A stretch of 40,887 nt of DNA, taken from NCBI RefSeq assembly GCF_900104415.1, contig NZ_FMXR01000021.1, positions 1 to 40,887 on the forward strand, in the 5' to 3' direction. Each line of letters opens with the position of its first letter. Within the stretch, counting starts at the first letter, position 1. The notes under the pieces are model-generated. The model was not told the DNA's origin. It saw only the letters and a program-made list of their open reading frames with translations, and made no database searches. The translations under genes and the position numbers were made by a program. The DNA is from Eubacterium oxidoreducens. GTDB taxonomy: Bacteria; Bacillota; Clostridia; Lachnospirales; Lachnospiraceae. Positions 25,420 to 33,384 of this stretch are shown one piece after another.

Positions 25420-26682
25420 CTACTGTTTGTCTTTTTTCAGCACTGCATGAAGCATAACGCTTGCTCCGTTCGTACAATCCTCAGGTGTTGAATATTCATC
25501 TTCACAATGAGACAGACCTTCTTTGGACTGTACGAAGATCATCGTTGTCGGCAGCATATATGCACAAAACTGTGCGTCATGTCCGGCGCCGGAGTGAATA
25601 TACTGATGCGATACTCCAATCTCCTCAGCCGCTTCCTTTACATAACCGACAAGTTCCTTATCCCAATAGACGGTATCACGGTTCCATGCCTTTTCAATCT
25701 CACAGCTGCAGCCTGCCCAGGTCTTTGTGGTGCAAGACTTTAAGATTTCCATTACCTTGGCAAGCACCTTTGGATCTTCATGACGCGCATCAAAGGAAAC
25801 ATCCACGTAATCCGGCACGCAAGTATGTACACACGGATGACACACAATTTCACCGGTCGTATATACTAAATCCGAATATCCAAGCTTATCAATCTCTTCA
25901 TGTAGATAAACAAGTGCCTGTGAAGCAGCCAGGAGCGCATCTCGTCTCTTAGGCATTGGAAATGTACCCGCATGTGTTGTCTGACCAAAGAAGCGAATTC
26001 GATAGTTGAACATTCCAAGCACACAGTCTACAATGCCAACGGAATTGCCGGCATCTTCAAGAATTGGTCCCTGCTCAATATGCGTCTCAAACATGCACTC
26101 GTAATTGTCCGGTGAGAGACGATACTTTTTCTCTCCCTTGTAGCCGGATTTCTCAAGTGCCTCTCCAAACGTCTTTGTTCCATCAAGTACGCTTTTCGAA
26201 ACCATCATATCGTCATAGCAGAACTTACTTCTGATGTCCTCCGGCAAGTAATCATAGCAGACAATTCCGGAACACATCATAGCCGGCGGATATAACGAGC
26301 CTTCCTCATTGGTCCAGATCATGGCTGTCAGCGGATGCTTGTGAGGAATGTTATGTTCATGTACCGTCTCTAACACTTCCATCGCAGAGATGACGCCTAA
26401 AATTCCATCATAATTTCCACCATTTTTCACGGAATCACAATGAGAACCCATAACGATTCTTTTGGCATCCGGATCGCTACCCGGAAGTGTTGCATAGATA
26501 TTGGCTACATCATCCACTTCTATGATCGCGCCAATGGCTGTCATTCTTTTTTCAAATTCCTTTCGAGCCTTTAAAGCATCCTCCGAAAGGGAATATCTTG
26601 TAATACCACCATGTCCGGCGTCCCCGTATTTGGAAAATGTCTCAATCTTGTCTTTCATTCTTTCTATACTACATGTATACAT
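25420..26682 (-). CDS. M20-family N-carbamoyl amidase, probable beta-ureidopropionase
   Basis: About 420 aa, hydantoinase/carbamoylase family. It probably releases ammonia and CO2 from N-carbamoyl-beta-alanine, giving beta-alanine. Metal-site motifs are GSHCDSVKNGGNYDG (His, Asp), NEEGS (Glu), HIEQGP (His) and GAGHDAQF. QTTHAGTFPM lies in the lid domain. Length is normal for the family. ATG at 26682 has AAGGAG 8 nt upstream. It lies 5 bp after the PreA-like gene and 21 kb from no competitor, so its pathway partner is the neighbouring dihydropyrimidinase. N-carbamoyl-amino acid hydrolysis of another substrate is possible. Confidence 0.88.
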   Translation of the reverse strand: MYTCSIERMKDKIETFSKYGDAGHGGITRYSLSEDALKARKEFEKRMTAIGAIIEVDDVANIYATLPGSDPDAKRIVMGSHCDSVKNGGNYDGILGVISAMEVLETVHEHNIPHKHPLTAMIWTNEEGSLYPPAMMCSGIVCYDYLPEDIRSKFCYDDMMVSKSVLDGTKTFGEALEKSGYKGEKKYRLSPDNYECMFETHIEQGPILEDAGNSVGIVDCVLGMFNYRIRFFGQTTHAGTFPMPKRRDALLAASQALVYLHEEIDKLGYSDLVYTTGEIVCHPCVHTCVPDYVDVSFDARHEDPKVLAKVMEILKSCTTKTWAGCSCEIEKAWNRDTVYWDKELVGYVKEAAEEIGVSHQYIHSGAGHDAQFCAYMLPTTMIFVQSKEGLSHCEDEYSTPEDCTNGASVMLHAVLKKDKQ

Positions 26683-26687
26683 ATCTA

Positions 26688-28181
26688 TCACTCCTTCTTC
26701 TTTACTCTGGTTCCACTCGTGATTGCCCCGACCGGACAGACCAGTTTGCACAGCTGACATCCAACGCACTTATGCGGTAAAAGTCTCGGCCCTTTTGAAG
26801 CTTCAAACTCAAGTGCCTGATGTCCACCGTCATAGCAGGAAATGTAACATCTTCCACATCCGATGCAGGTATCTCTATCAAACTTTGGATATTCAATGGT
26901 TTTTCGGTCTAGTTCTTCCGTTGGAACAATGGAGGAAAGTCCGCATCCTACAATGTCCTGCACGCGCTTTATCCGGTTCTTGGCAAGATACAGGCTAAGC
27001 CCTTCTTTTAGATCCTCAATAATTCGATATCCGTACTGCATAACCGATGTGGTAATCTGCAGGTTCTCGCATCCCAGAGCTAAAAATTCCATCGCATCAC
27101 GCCACGATTCTATACCGCCCATTCCGCTGATGGGAATCTTCTTAATTCTCTCATCCCGTTTCATCTCATAGATGAACCTTAATGCAATTGGTTTGACGGC
27201 CTTTCCCGAATAGCCGCCGACTGAAGTCTTACCGGACACTACCGGTTCTGACATCCCGCTCTCAAGATGCACATTCATAATGCTTTTGATGGTATTGATA
27301 GCTGCAATTCCGTCTGCGCCTCCTTGCACAGCAGCATAAGCCGCATCTTCCATGCAGGTAATATTCGGTGTCATCTTGGCAAGGACCGGAATGGAACAAG
27401 CCGACTTAACCGCCGCGGTATACTTTCGAACCAATTCCTCATTCGTTCCGACATCGCTTCCGACACCGTCTCCCACCATCTGTGGGCAAGAGAAGTTACA
27501 CTCAATAATGTCAGCTCCAACTTCTTCCATCCTGCTTGCCAGCTTCGCCCATTCTTCCTCATTGCGCCCCATAATGGATGCCACAATAATCTTGGTCGGA
27601 TAATCCCGTTTCAATTGACGAAGATAAGACAGATTCTCCTCCAATGAGTGGTCTGAAATTTGCTCTAAGTTCTTAAATCCGACAAATGGTGTCTGTTCCT
27701 TTGTAAGCGCTGCAAATCTCGGCGACACTTCATCCGGCTTAAAAAATCCAATAGTCTTAAAGGCAACGCCGGCCCAGCCCATGTCAAATGCCTTTGCCAC
27801 CATCTCATAATTACTACCGACAACAGAGGAGGATAAGAAAAATGGATTTTCACAGGGAATCCCGCAAAAGTCGATCGATAAATCAACGCCATCCGTCTTA
27901 ACATCTTCCTGCCTGGACTCTAATGACTCAAATATCATCTTAAGGTCAACCGGACGATCGATTTTTCCTCTTGTGCAGGCCGCCATCGCTTTTTGAATAC
28001 CGTCCTTGTCATATCCGGATGCCTTCAACTTGCGGTAAGCGCCGATTTCATTTTCAAATCGAAGCGAGCGAACAATTTCATCCACCGCTACCTTCCCATC
28101 ACATGCTTTTGTACAGGCCGGCTCATGGCAAAGCAAACATCGACCGGCTTCCTCCCTAATCTTTATGTTTTCATATGCCAT
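26688..28181 (-). CDS. preA: PreA-like dihydropyrimidine dehydrogenase with N-terminal Fe-S segment
   Basis: 497 aa. Residues 1-75 carry CLLCHEPACTKAC, like part of the PreT/DPD N-terminal cluster domain. Residues about 100-425 are the FMN barrel (NFSCPQM, KMTPNI, GGADGIAAINTI, GGYSGKAVKPIALRF). Residues 430-490 bind two 4Fe-4S clusters (Cys439, 442, 445, 449 and Cys472, 475, 478, 482). The reaction is reduction of uracil or thymine to the dihydro form. E. coli PreA needs PreT for NAD(P)H; no PreT lies here, so ferredoxin may be the donor. The loop 233-246 has no Cys. It lies between hydA and the amidase. Confidence 0.88.
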   Translation of the reverse strand: MAYENIKIREEAGRCLLCHEPACTKACDGKVAVDEIVRSLRFENEIGAYRKLKASGYDKDGIQKAMAACTRGKIDRPVDLKMIFESLESRQEDVKTDGVDLSIDFCGIPCENPFFLSSSVVGSNYEMVAKAFDMGWAGVAFKTIGFFKPDEVSPRFAALTKEQTPFVGFKNLEQISDHSLEENLSYLRQLKRDYPTKIIVASIMGRNEEEWAKLASRMEEVGADIIECNFSCPQMVGDGVGSDVGTNEELVRKYTAAVKSACSIPVLAKMTPNITCMEDAAYAAVQGGADGIAAINTIKSIMNVHLESGMSEPVVSGKTSVGGYSGKAVKPIALRFIYEMKRDERIKKIPISGMGGIESWRDAMEFLALGCENLQITTSVMQYGYRIIEDLKEGLSLYLAKNRIKRVQDIVGCGLSSIVPTEELDRKTIEYPKFDRDTCIGCGRCYISCYDGGHQALEFEASKGPRLLPHKCVGCQLCKLVCPVGAITSGTRVKKKE

Positions 28182-28203
28182 ACTAATCTCCTCCGTTTTC
28201 GTT

Positions 28204-29577
28204 TTATTTCTTAGAATACTTTGCGCGTTTTATATATCTTCCGATGCCCGGTGTTCCGACAAACTCACCGTTGTCATACACCAGCTGACCTCTAAGATAG
28301 GTCTGCACCGGATAACCATGTAACTTCTTGCCTTCCCAGATGGTATGATCACAATCCGAATGCATGTTGCTTGCGCTGATGGTAAATTCTTTTTCCGGGT
28401 CATAGACCACAAGATCCGCATCTTTCCCGACTGCAATAGAACCCTTATCTGTGCATCCAAAGATCTTCGCAACATTTGTAGCACACAGCTCTACCACTTT
28501 TTCAAATGACAACTTCCCTTCATTTGCCGCACTAAGCATATACGGATACAGGTTTTCTACGCCCGCGCAGCCGTTTGGAATCTTGGTGAAATCATCCTTG
28601 CCCCAATCCTTTTCGTAACTTTGAAATGGACAGTGATCCGTTGCCACTGTATCAATCAAACCTGCCTTAATGGCTCTCCAAAGAGCATCCTGAGATGCCT
28701 GCCCTTTCATTGGCGGTGAGCATACAAAGTTTCGTCCGTCTTCTCTTTTGTAAACATCACAGGTAAATTCAAGATACTGCGGACAAGTCTCAACATAAAT
28801 ATCATGCCCTTTTTTCTTTGCTTCTATGCAAGCTTCAAGTCCTTCTTCATCCGCCATATGAACAATATAAACCGGCGTATCAAGATGACTTGCCAGATGC
28901 ACAACTCTTTTATCTGCCTCCGCCTCTACAAATTCCGGACGGGACAGATAATGATACCAGGCACTAGTCTTACCTTCTCTTAGAAACTGCTCTGTTCGAA
29001 GATCGATAAGATCCGGATTCTCGGCATGAACATTAATCATAGCGCCAAGCTCTTTGGCACGAAGTAAAAGTCTTGCCAACGTTCCATCATCAACCATCAT
29101 GCCTTCTTTTTTATAAACCAAAAAGCACTTAAAACTGGTGATGCCTTTTTCCACAGCTTGCTCCATCTCATTTAAGATATCCCCGTCATTTAAATCGGTA
29201 ATACAGCAGTGAAATGCGTAGTCACAGCATGCTTCTTCTTTTAAGACTTCATCCTTTGAGCCGCACAGTCCGAGTATCGTCTCACCCTTATGCTGAACCG
29301 GATAGTCGAAGATGGTTGTTACACCGCCGCATACCGCAGCTCTCGTTCCGGACAGGTAGCTATCAGAAGACACCGTTCCGCCAAATGGCATCGCCATATG
29401 CGTATGTGCATCGATGGCTCCGGGAAGTACATACTTCCCGGTAACATCTACCACCTTATCTGCGGTATCGGATAGCTCCTTTCCGATTGCCACAATCTTG
29501 CCATCCTTCACGGCTACATCTGCTATAAAACTGTCTGATGCGGTGATCACGCGGCCACCTTTTAATATCATGTCCAT
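28204..29577 (-). CDS. hydA: Dihydropyrimidinase / D-hydantoinase
   Basis: 457 aa, amidohydrolase. It opens dihydrouracil or dihydrothymine to the N-carbamoyl-beta-amino acid. His58 and His60 (DAHTHM), Lys150 in TSFKCFLVYK as the likely carbamylated lysine, HAENPDL and VATDHCPF are in place. The length is normal for the family. It starts 21 bp after the binding-protein gene and is followed by the PreA-like gene. A GAGGTG site lies 9 bp before the ATG. Confidence 0.94.
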   Translation of the reverse strand: MDMILKGGRVITASDSFIADVAVKDGKIVAIGKELSDTADKVVDVTGKYVLPGAIDAHTHMAMPFGGTVSSDSYLSGTRAAVCGGVTTIFDYPVQHKGETILGLCGSKDEVLKEEACCDYAFHCCITDLNDGDILNEMEQAVEKGITSFKCFLVYKKEGMMVDDGTLARLLLRAKELGAMINVHAENPDLIDLRTEQFLREGKTSAWYHYLSRPEFVEAEADKRVVHLASHLDTPVYIVHMADEEGLEACIEAKKKGHDIYVETCPQYLEFTCDVYKREDGRNFVCSPPMKGQASQDALWRAIKAGLIDTVATDHCPFQSYEKDWGKDDFTKIPNGCAGVENLYPYMLSAANEGKLSFEKVVELCATNVAKIFGCTDKGSIAVGKDADLVVYDPEKEFTISASNMHSDCDHTIWEGKKLHGYPVQTYLRGQLVYDNGEFVGTPGIGRYIKRAKYSKK

Positions 29578-29598
29578 GTCTTTTCACCTCTTTACTGT

Positions 29599-30723
29599 TT
29601 ATTCAAAGTTCTCCGGCTTATATACCAGTACAAGTCCTGATCTTTGGAAAATCTGTGCAACCTCAACGAGATTCATTCCACCTGCATTGGCCGAAGCAAG
29701 ATTTGATACCCAGGTTACACCAAAGTCTACCGTGCCGTTGTTAACAGCAGTTGTCTCTGCGATATCTCCGCCACCTGCAACGATCTCTACATCTAAGCCG
29801 ACTTCTTTGTAATATCCTTTATCAAGTGCTACGTAGTAGCCCATAAACTGTGCATCCGGAAGCCATTTAAGCTGAATGGATACTTCGGATTTTTCTACGT
29901 CAAATGTGCCATCAGAAGACTTGGCTGCTTCCAGATAAGAGCTATCCCGGATGTCATCTAGTGTTAATGACTGAAGCGCTGCATCTGCATCCGAATCATC
30001 CAGGGAAATGTATTCCTTGGCAATATCGAGTGTCTGCTGCATAGCATCCTCGTCCATATTACCGATATCTGTTACGGTCTCTCCCTGTGTATCTGTGGTA
30101 ACCAGTTTGGCAACTTCTTCTGCCATATACGCCTGGTGTTCAGCAGATACGGAAGAACCATAGGTGTAGCAGATTTCAGCTGCTTCTTCCGGATTTTCCA
30201 CTGCATACTCCCAGCCCTTTAAGGAAGCATATAAGAATGCTGCCACTGTATTTGGATTCTCCTTCGCAAAATCTTCGGTACAGAAGATATTGTCTTCAAG
30301 CATTGCCACGCCTTCATCGTTCATGTCGATATACTCAACGCTGTCTCCATATCCGTATCCGCCGTCGTAATCATTTTTTACAAGGCCAAGCTCGTTATAA
30401 GTCATAGCAGATGCCAGTGTGATTGAGTCATCATCAAAACCATCCATCGTAAAGTCCTGGCTTAGATAATCGCTTCCAAGATCATACTTGGATAACAAGG
30501 CAAGTACTTCGTATTCATTGCCAAGTCCCCAGTTACCGACGCTTCCATTTTCCGCTGCTGCCTTAATAATATCTTCACTGGAAAGTTCTGCTGCAGATGA
30601 CTGCTCCGCAGAACTTCCTGTCTGCGTTGTCTCTTCCTTACTTGATCCGCATCCTGTAAATACTGATGCGCCCATCACTACAACCGATGCCAAACTTACA
30701 ATTCTTTTCATTCTTCTTTTCAT
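29599..30723 (-). CDS. NMT1/THI5-type ABC substrate-binding lipoprotein with circularly permuted domain order
   Basis: 374 aa. Signal peptide with lipobox VFTGC (Cys25) and a Ser/Glu/Thr linker to about residue 49. Residues 51-265 match the second part of NMT1/THI5 proteins: GSVGNWGLGNEYEVLALL, SAMTYNELGLV, then CTEDFAKENPNTVAAFLYASLKGWEYAVENPEEA. Residues 279-374 match the first part: VSIQLKWLPDAQFMGYYVALDKGYYKEVGLDVEI, DFGVTWVSNL, IFQRSGLVLVYKPENF. Canonical relatives have these in the opposite order. AGGAGG precedes the ATG. The family binds pyrimidine-type ligands such as thiamine precursors and also riboflavin, which fits uracil or a related base. It lies with its permeases, ATPase and hydA. 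Confidence 0.9.
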   Translation of the reverse strand: MKRRMKRIVSLASVVVMGASVFTGCGSSKEETTQTGSSAEQSSAAELSSEDIIKAAAENGSVGNWGLGNEYEVLALLSKYDLGSDYLSQDFTMDGFDDDSITLASAMTYNELGLVKNDYDGGYGYGDSVEYIDMNDEGVAMLEDNIFCTEDFAKENPNTVAAFLYASLKGWEYAVENPEEAAEICYTYGSSVSAEHQAYMAEEVAKLVTTDTQGETVTDIGNMDEDAMQQTLDIAKEYISLDDSDADAALQSLTLDDIRDSSYLEAAKSSDGTFDVEKSEVSIQLKWLPDAQFMGYYVALDKGYYKEVGLDVEIVAGGGDIAETTAVNNGTVDFGVTWVSNLASANAGGMNLVEVAQIFQRSGLVLVYKPENFE

Positions 30724-30771
30724 ACGTTTGTCCTCCTACTTTTTTCTATATTGTCAAACGGGATTCCCGGT

Positions 30772-31623
30772 TTAACCTTGTTTTGGATAATTCTTAAGCA
30801 CTGCTTTACTTAGAACCATTAGTAATATGTATGCGCCTACGCCGATTACGCAGGCAATCATGATATACGCCCAGGCTGTTGTATACTGGGCAAGTACGAT
30901 ATTTTCCCGAATCTCTCTTCCAACTCCCGATATGTATTCTGCAAAATACTCACTAACAATGGCTGTCATAATCGCGGATGGAACTGCAATCTTAAGTGCC
31001 ACAAATACATATGGAAGCGAGTTTGGAATGCGAAGTTTTAAGAGTACCCACTTCTTTTTCGCCGCATAGGTTGCCATCAGATCCTCTGCATACGGCGGCA
31101 GGTTTATCAGCCCCCGATAGGAATTCAGGCACATGTTCGCTCCCGTTATCAGTGCGATTACAATAATCTTGGCTACCATGCTTCGAACTTCGGCTTCACT
31201 TGACACATCCTTGGTCCAGTTATTCATAACCGGAGCCAGTGCCACGACCGGCACAGAGGCAAATGCACCAAGCACTGCGAGTCCTCCCTTGCCGATATTT
31301 GGCTTGCTCGCCGCCGCGATTGCCACCAGATATCCCAACAGACATCCGAACACCAATCCACCAATTACCTCTATGAGAGTGGTCTTTACGTTGACCATGA
31401 TGTCTGCGAAGTTGCTTCCGATTAAGGAGATAATCTTCGTTGGCAGTGGCAGGATGAACAAATCCGTGTTTAAAATCTTATGTAAGCCCTGGCTCTGCCA
31501 CAGGATGAAGATCACCGCTCCTAAGATTGCCGGAAAGATGATGGTTCCTGCTGCCTGTGCCTTCTTACTAGATTTTGCTCTGGCATATAAGCTCTTCTTT
31601 TTCTTGTAGACTTCTGCGCTCAT
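30772..31623 (-). CDS. ABC importer permease (SsuC/ThiX-like)
   Basis: 283 aa, about six membrane helices after a Lys-rich cytosolic N-terminus. The EAA-type loop is in YRGLINLPPYAEDLMATYAAKKKWVLLKLRIPNSLPYVFVALKIA. It forms the channel with the other permease. It overlaps the upstream permease by 56 bp, with AAGGAAGG inside that gene before the ATG, so translation is probably coupled. The C-terminal helix (AYILLMVLSKAVL) ends 48 bp before the binding-protein start. Confidence 0.9.
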   Translation of the reverse strand: MSAEVYKKKKSLYARAKSSKKAQAAGTIIFPAILGAVIFILWQSQGLHKILNTDLFILPLPTKIISLIGSNFADIMVNVKTTLIEVIGGLVFGCLLGYLVAIAAASKPNIGKGGLAVLGAFASVPVVALAPVMNNWTKDVSSEAEVRSMVAKIIVIALITGANMCLNSYRGLINLPPYAEDLMATYAAKKKWVLLKLRIPNSLPYVFVALKIAVPSAIMTAIVSEYFAEYISGVGREIRENIVLAQYTTAWAYIMIACVIGVGAYILLMVLSKAVLKNYPKQG

Positions 31624-32458
31624 CTTTCATCACCTTCCTTTTGATTTTTCTCTTATTACGGTTCTCCGGCAACATGAATTGTTCTATTCCACCAAGCAGA
31701 TAGGTACTTCCGATTCCGATAAATGCACTGAAAAACACAATCAGCCAGAATACATAGATACTCATGGCATGTTTTAATGACTGCGATAAGATACAGCCAA
31801 GTCCGCCATCTCCTTGCAACGTATCCACCAGTATGGATGCGGTGATTGCCATCGGTGCGGCAATCTTAAGTCCGGAGAAGATATACGGAACTGCCGTTGG
31901 CAGTAGCACCTTTTTATATACTTCAATCGGTTTTGCCGCGTAGATGAACATCAGATCCAGCTGCTCCTTTGGCACAGACTTAAGTCCTGCCAAAGTATTC
32001 GTTGCCACCGGATAAAAGCTAAGGATTGCCGCAATGATAATACGGCTCTTATCAATATCTCCGGTTACGGCAAGCACAATCGGTGCCATACCAAGAACCG
32101 GAATCAGTAATATCAGCATCAGATACGGGAAGAACATCTTCTCGATAATTCCTGACATCTTCATCAGCACTGCCAGGATAAATCCGACTATCATTCCGAT
32201 TACATAACCAACTACTGCCCGAAGGATGGTGGCCGCCGCTGCGCTAAGCACAAGGCCGGTTGCTGTCATATCCGCGGATACCGGATCTTTGGAAATCGCA
32301 GCCGCCACAATCTGATACAGATGAGGCAATATATTTTCCGGTGTTCTTTTTACGTATCCCACATATACCGCGGCGATCTCCCATCCAGCGGCAAGAAGGA
32401 TAATCCAGAAGATGGTCGAAAACCATTTCTTTTCTAATAATCCTTTGAATTTCCGCAT
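31568..32458 (-). CDS. ABC importer permease, second subunit
   Basis: 296 aa, about six helices. EAA-type loop TLAGLKSVPKEQLDLMFIYAAKPIEVYKKVLLPTAVPYIFSGLKIA. It differs clearly from the other permease, so the transporter is a heterodimer rather than the usual homodimer. The C-terminal tail is Lys- and Arg-rich (RKIKRKVMKDERRSLQEKEEL) and overlaps the next gene. Its ATG overlaps the ATPase stop by one base. Confidence 0.9.
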   Translation of the reverse strand: MRKFKGLLEKKWFSTIFWIILLAAGWEIAAVYVGYVKRTPENILPHLYQIVAAAISKDPVSADMTATGLVLSAAAATILRAVVGYVIGMIVGFILAVLMKMSGIIEKMFFPYLMLILLIPVLGMAPIVLAVTGDIDKSRIIIAAILSFYPVATNTLAGLKSVPKEQLDLMFIYAAKPIEVYKKVLLPTAVPYIFSGLKIAAPMAITASILVDTLQGDGGLGCILSQSLKHAMSIYVFWLIVFFSAFIGIGSTYLLGGIEQFMLPENRNKRKIKRKVMKDERRSLQEKEELICQSKI

Positions 32459-33243
32459 TAATAACTTCCTCCTTCAAAACTGTTTCTTACCTTGGTAACC
32501 AGTTCATTAAAATGAGGGGTTTCTCTCATCTCAAGTTCTCTTCTTTTTGGTAAGTCAATGTCGACGACTGCCGATAATCTTCCGGGATGCGGTGATAACA
32601 CGCATACCTTGGTGGATAAAAATACGGCTTCCTGGATGTTATGTGTGACAAATAAAATCGTTTTATTCGTCTGCTCCCAGATTCTCAGCAAATCGATGTG
32701 AAGCTTTTCCTTGGTAAATTCATCCAGAGCTGAAAACGGCTCATCCATTAACAAGATTTCCGGTCTGAGACCAAATGCTCTTGCAATATTGACACGCTGC
32801 TGCATTCCTCCTGATAACTGACGCGGGAAATGCTGTGCAAATTCTCCCAGCCCAACAAGCTCTAACATCTCTTTGGTTCTTCGCTTGCGCTCTTCCTTTT
32901 CATACGACATAATTTCCATCGGAAGCTCGATATTCTTAGAAACGGTTCTCCAGTCCAGCAATACCGGTGCCTGAAAGACGAATCCAAATTTCTTTTCCAA
33001 TCGTACTTCCTTTGGCGTCTTACCAAGAACTCTGACCTTGCCGTCTGTTGGCTCTTGCAGGTTCGCTACTGTTCTAAGAAGCGTTGTCTTTCCACATCCG
33101 GAAGGACCAAGCAGTGCCACGAATTCGCCTTCTTCAATATCCAGGTTAATTTCCTTTAAAGCTCTGACATCATTTCCGGAATTATCTTGAAATGTAACAT
33201 TTAAATCTTTTATCTCAATTGCTGTATTCTTTCCTGTAACCAT
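32458..33243 (-). CDS. ABC importer ATPase (SsuB/TauB-like)
   Basis: About 261 aa. Walker A GPSGCGKTT (about 46-54), Q-loop FVFQAPVLLDWRTV, signature LSGGMQQR and Walker B ILLMDEPFSALD are intact. It energises the two permeases. ATG at 33243 has GGAGG 7 nt upstream. An ATG earlier in the frame overlaps this site. It starts 22 bp after a T-tailed hairpin (33265-33308) that lies between this gene and the alcohol dehydrogenase. Confidence 0.93.
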   Translation of the reverse strand: MVTGKNTAIEIKDLNVTFQDNSGNDVRALKEINLDIEEGEFVALLGPSGCGKTTLLRTVANLQEPTDGKVRVLGKTPKEVRLEKKFGFVFQAPVLLDWRTVSKNIELPMEIMSYEKEERKRRTKEMLELVGLGEFAQHFPRQLSGGMQQRVNIARAFGLRPEILLMDEPFSALDEFTKEKLHIDLLRIWEQTNKTILFVTHNIQEAVFLSTKVCVLSPHPGRLSAVVDIDLPKRRELEMRETPHFNELVTKVRNSFEGGSY

Positions 33244-33264
33244 ATTCATTCCTCCATCCAGATC

Positions 33265-33308
33265 ATAAAAAAACACAGCTTAGGCGTATCAGCGCCGTTG
33301 CTGTGTTT
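33265..33308 (-). terminator. T-tailed hairpin between alcohol dehydrogenase and ATPase genes
   Basis: Minus strand stem AAACACAGC / GCTGTGTTT with inner GGCG/CGCC pairing and a run of seven T. Readthrough would join the two gene groups into one transcript, so it is either a terminator or a partial attenuator. Confidence 0.75.
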
Positions 33309-33335
33309 CTTTTTCTACGTAGAAGTATATCTTGC

Positions 33336-33373
33336 TTTTCTTTGTGCTTCTATACATCGCGGCACAAAGAAAA
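33336..33373. other. Hairpin just after the alcohol dehydrogenase stop
   Basis: A 12-bp perfect stem, TTTTCTTTGTGC with GCACAAAGAAAA, and a 14-nt loop, followed by a small palindrome TTCTACGTAGAA (33312-33323). It lies between the stop codon and the T-tailed hairpin at 33265-33308. Role unknown; it could protect the 3' end of the first mRNA. Confidence 0.6.
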
Positions 33374-33384
33374 TTGTGCGTTGA

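Noticed and set aside
29599-30723. The binding-protein gene as two partial genes or a frameshifted duplicate
   Set aside because: The frame is continuous from a ribosome site to a single stop, one signal peptide is present and each half of the domain occurs once.
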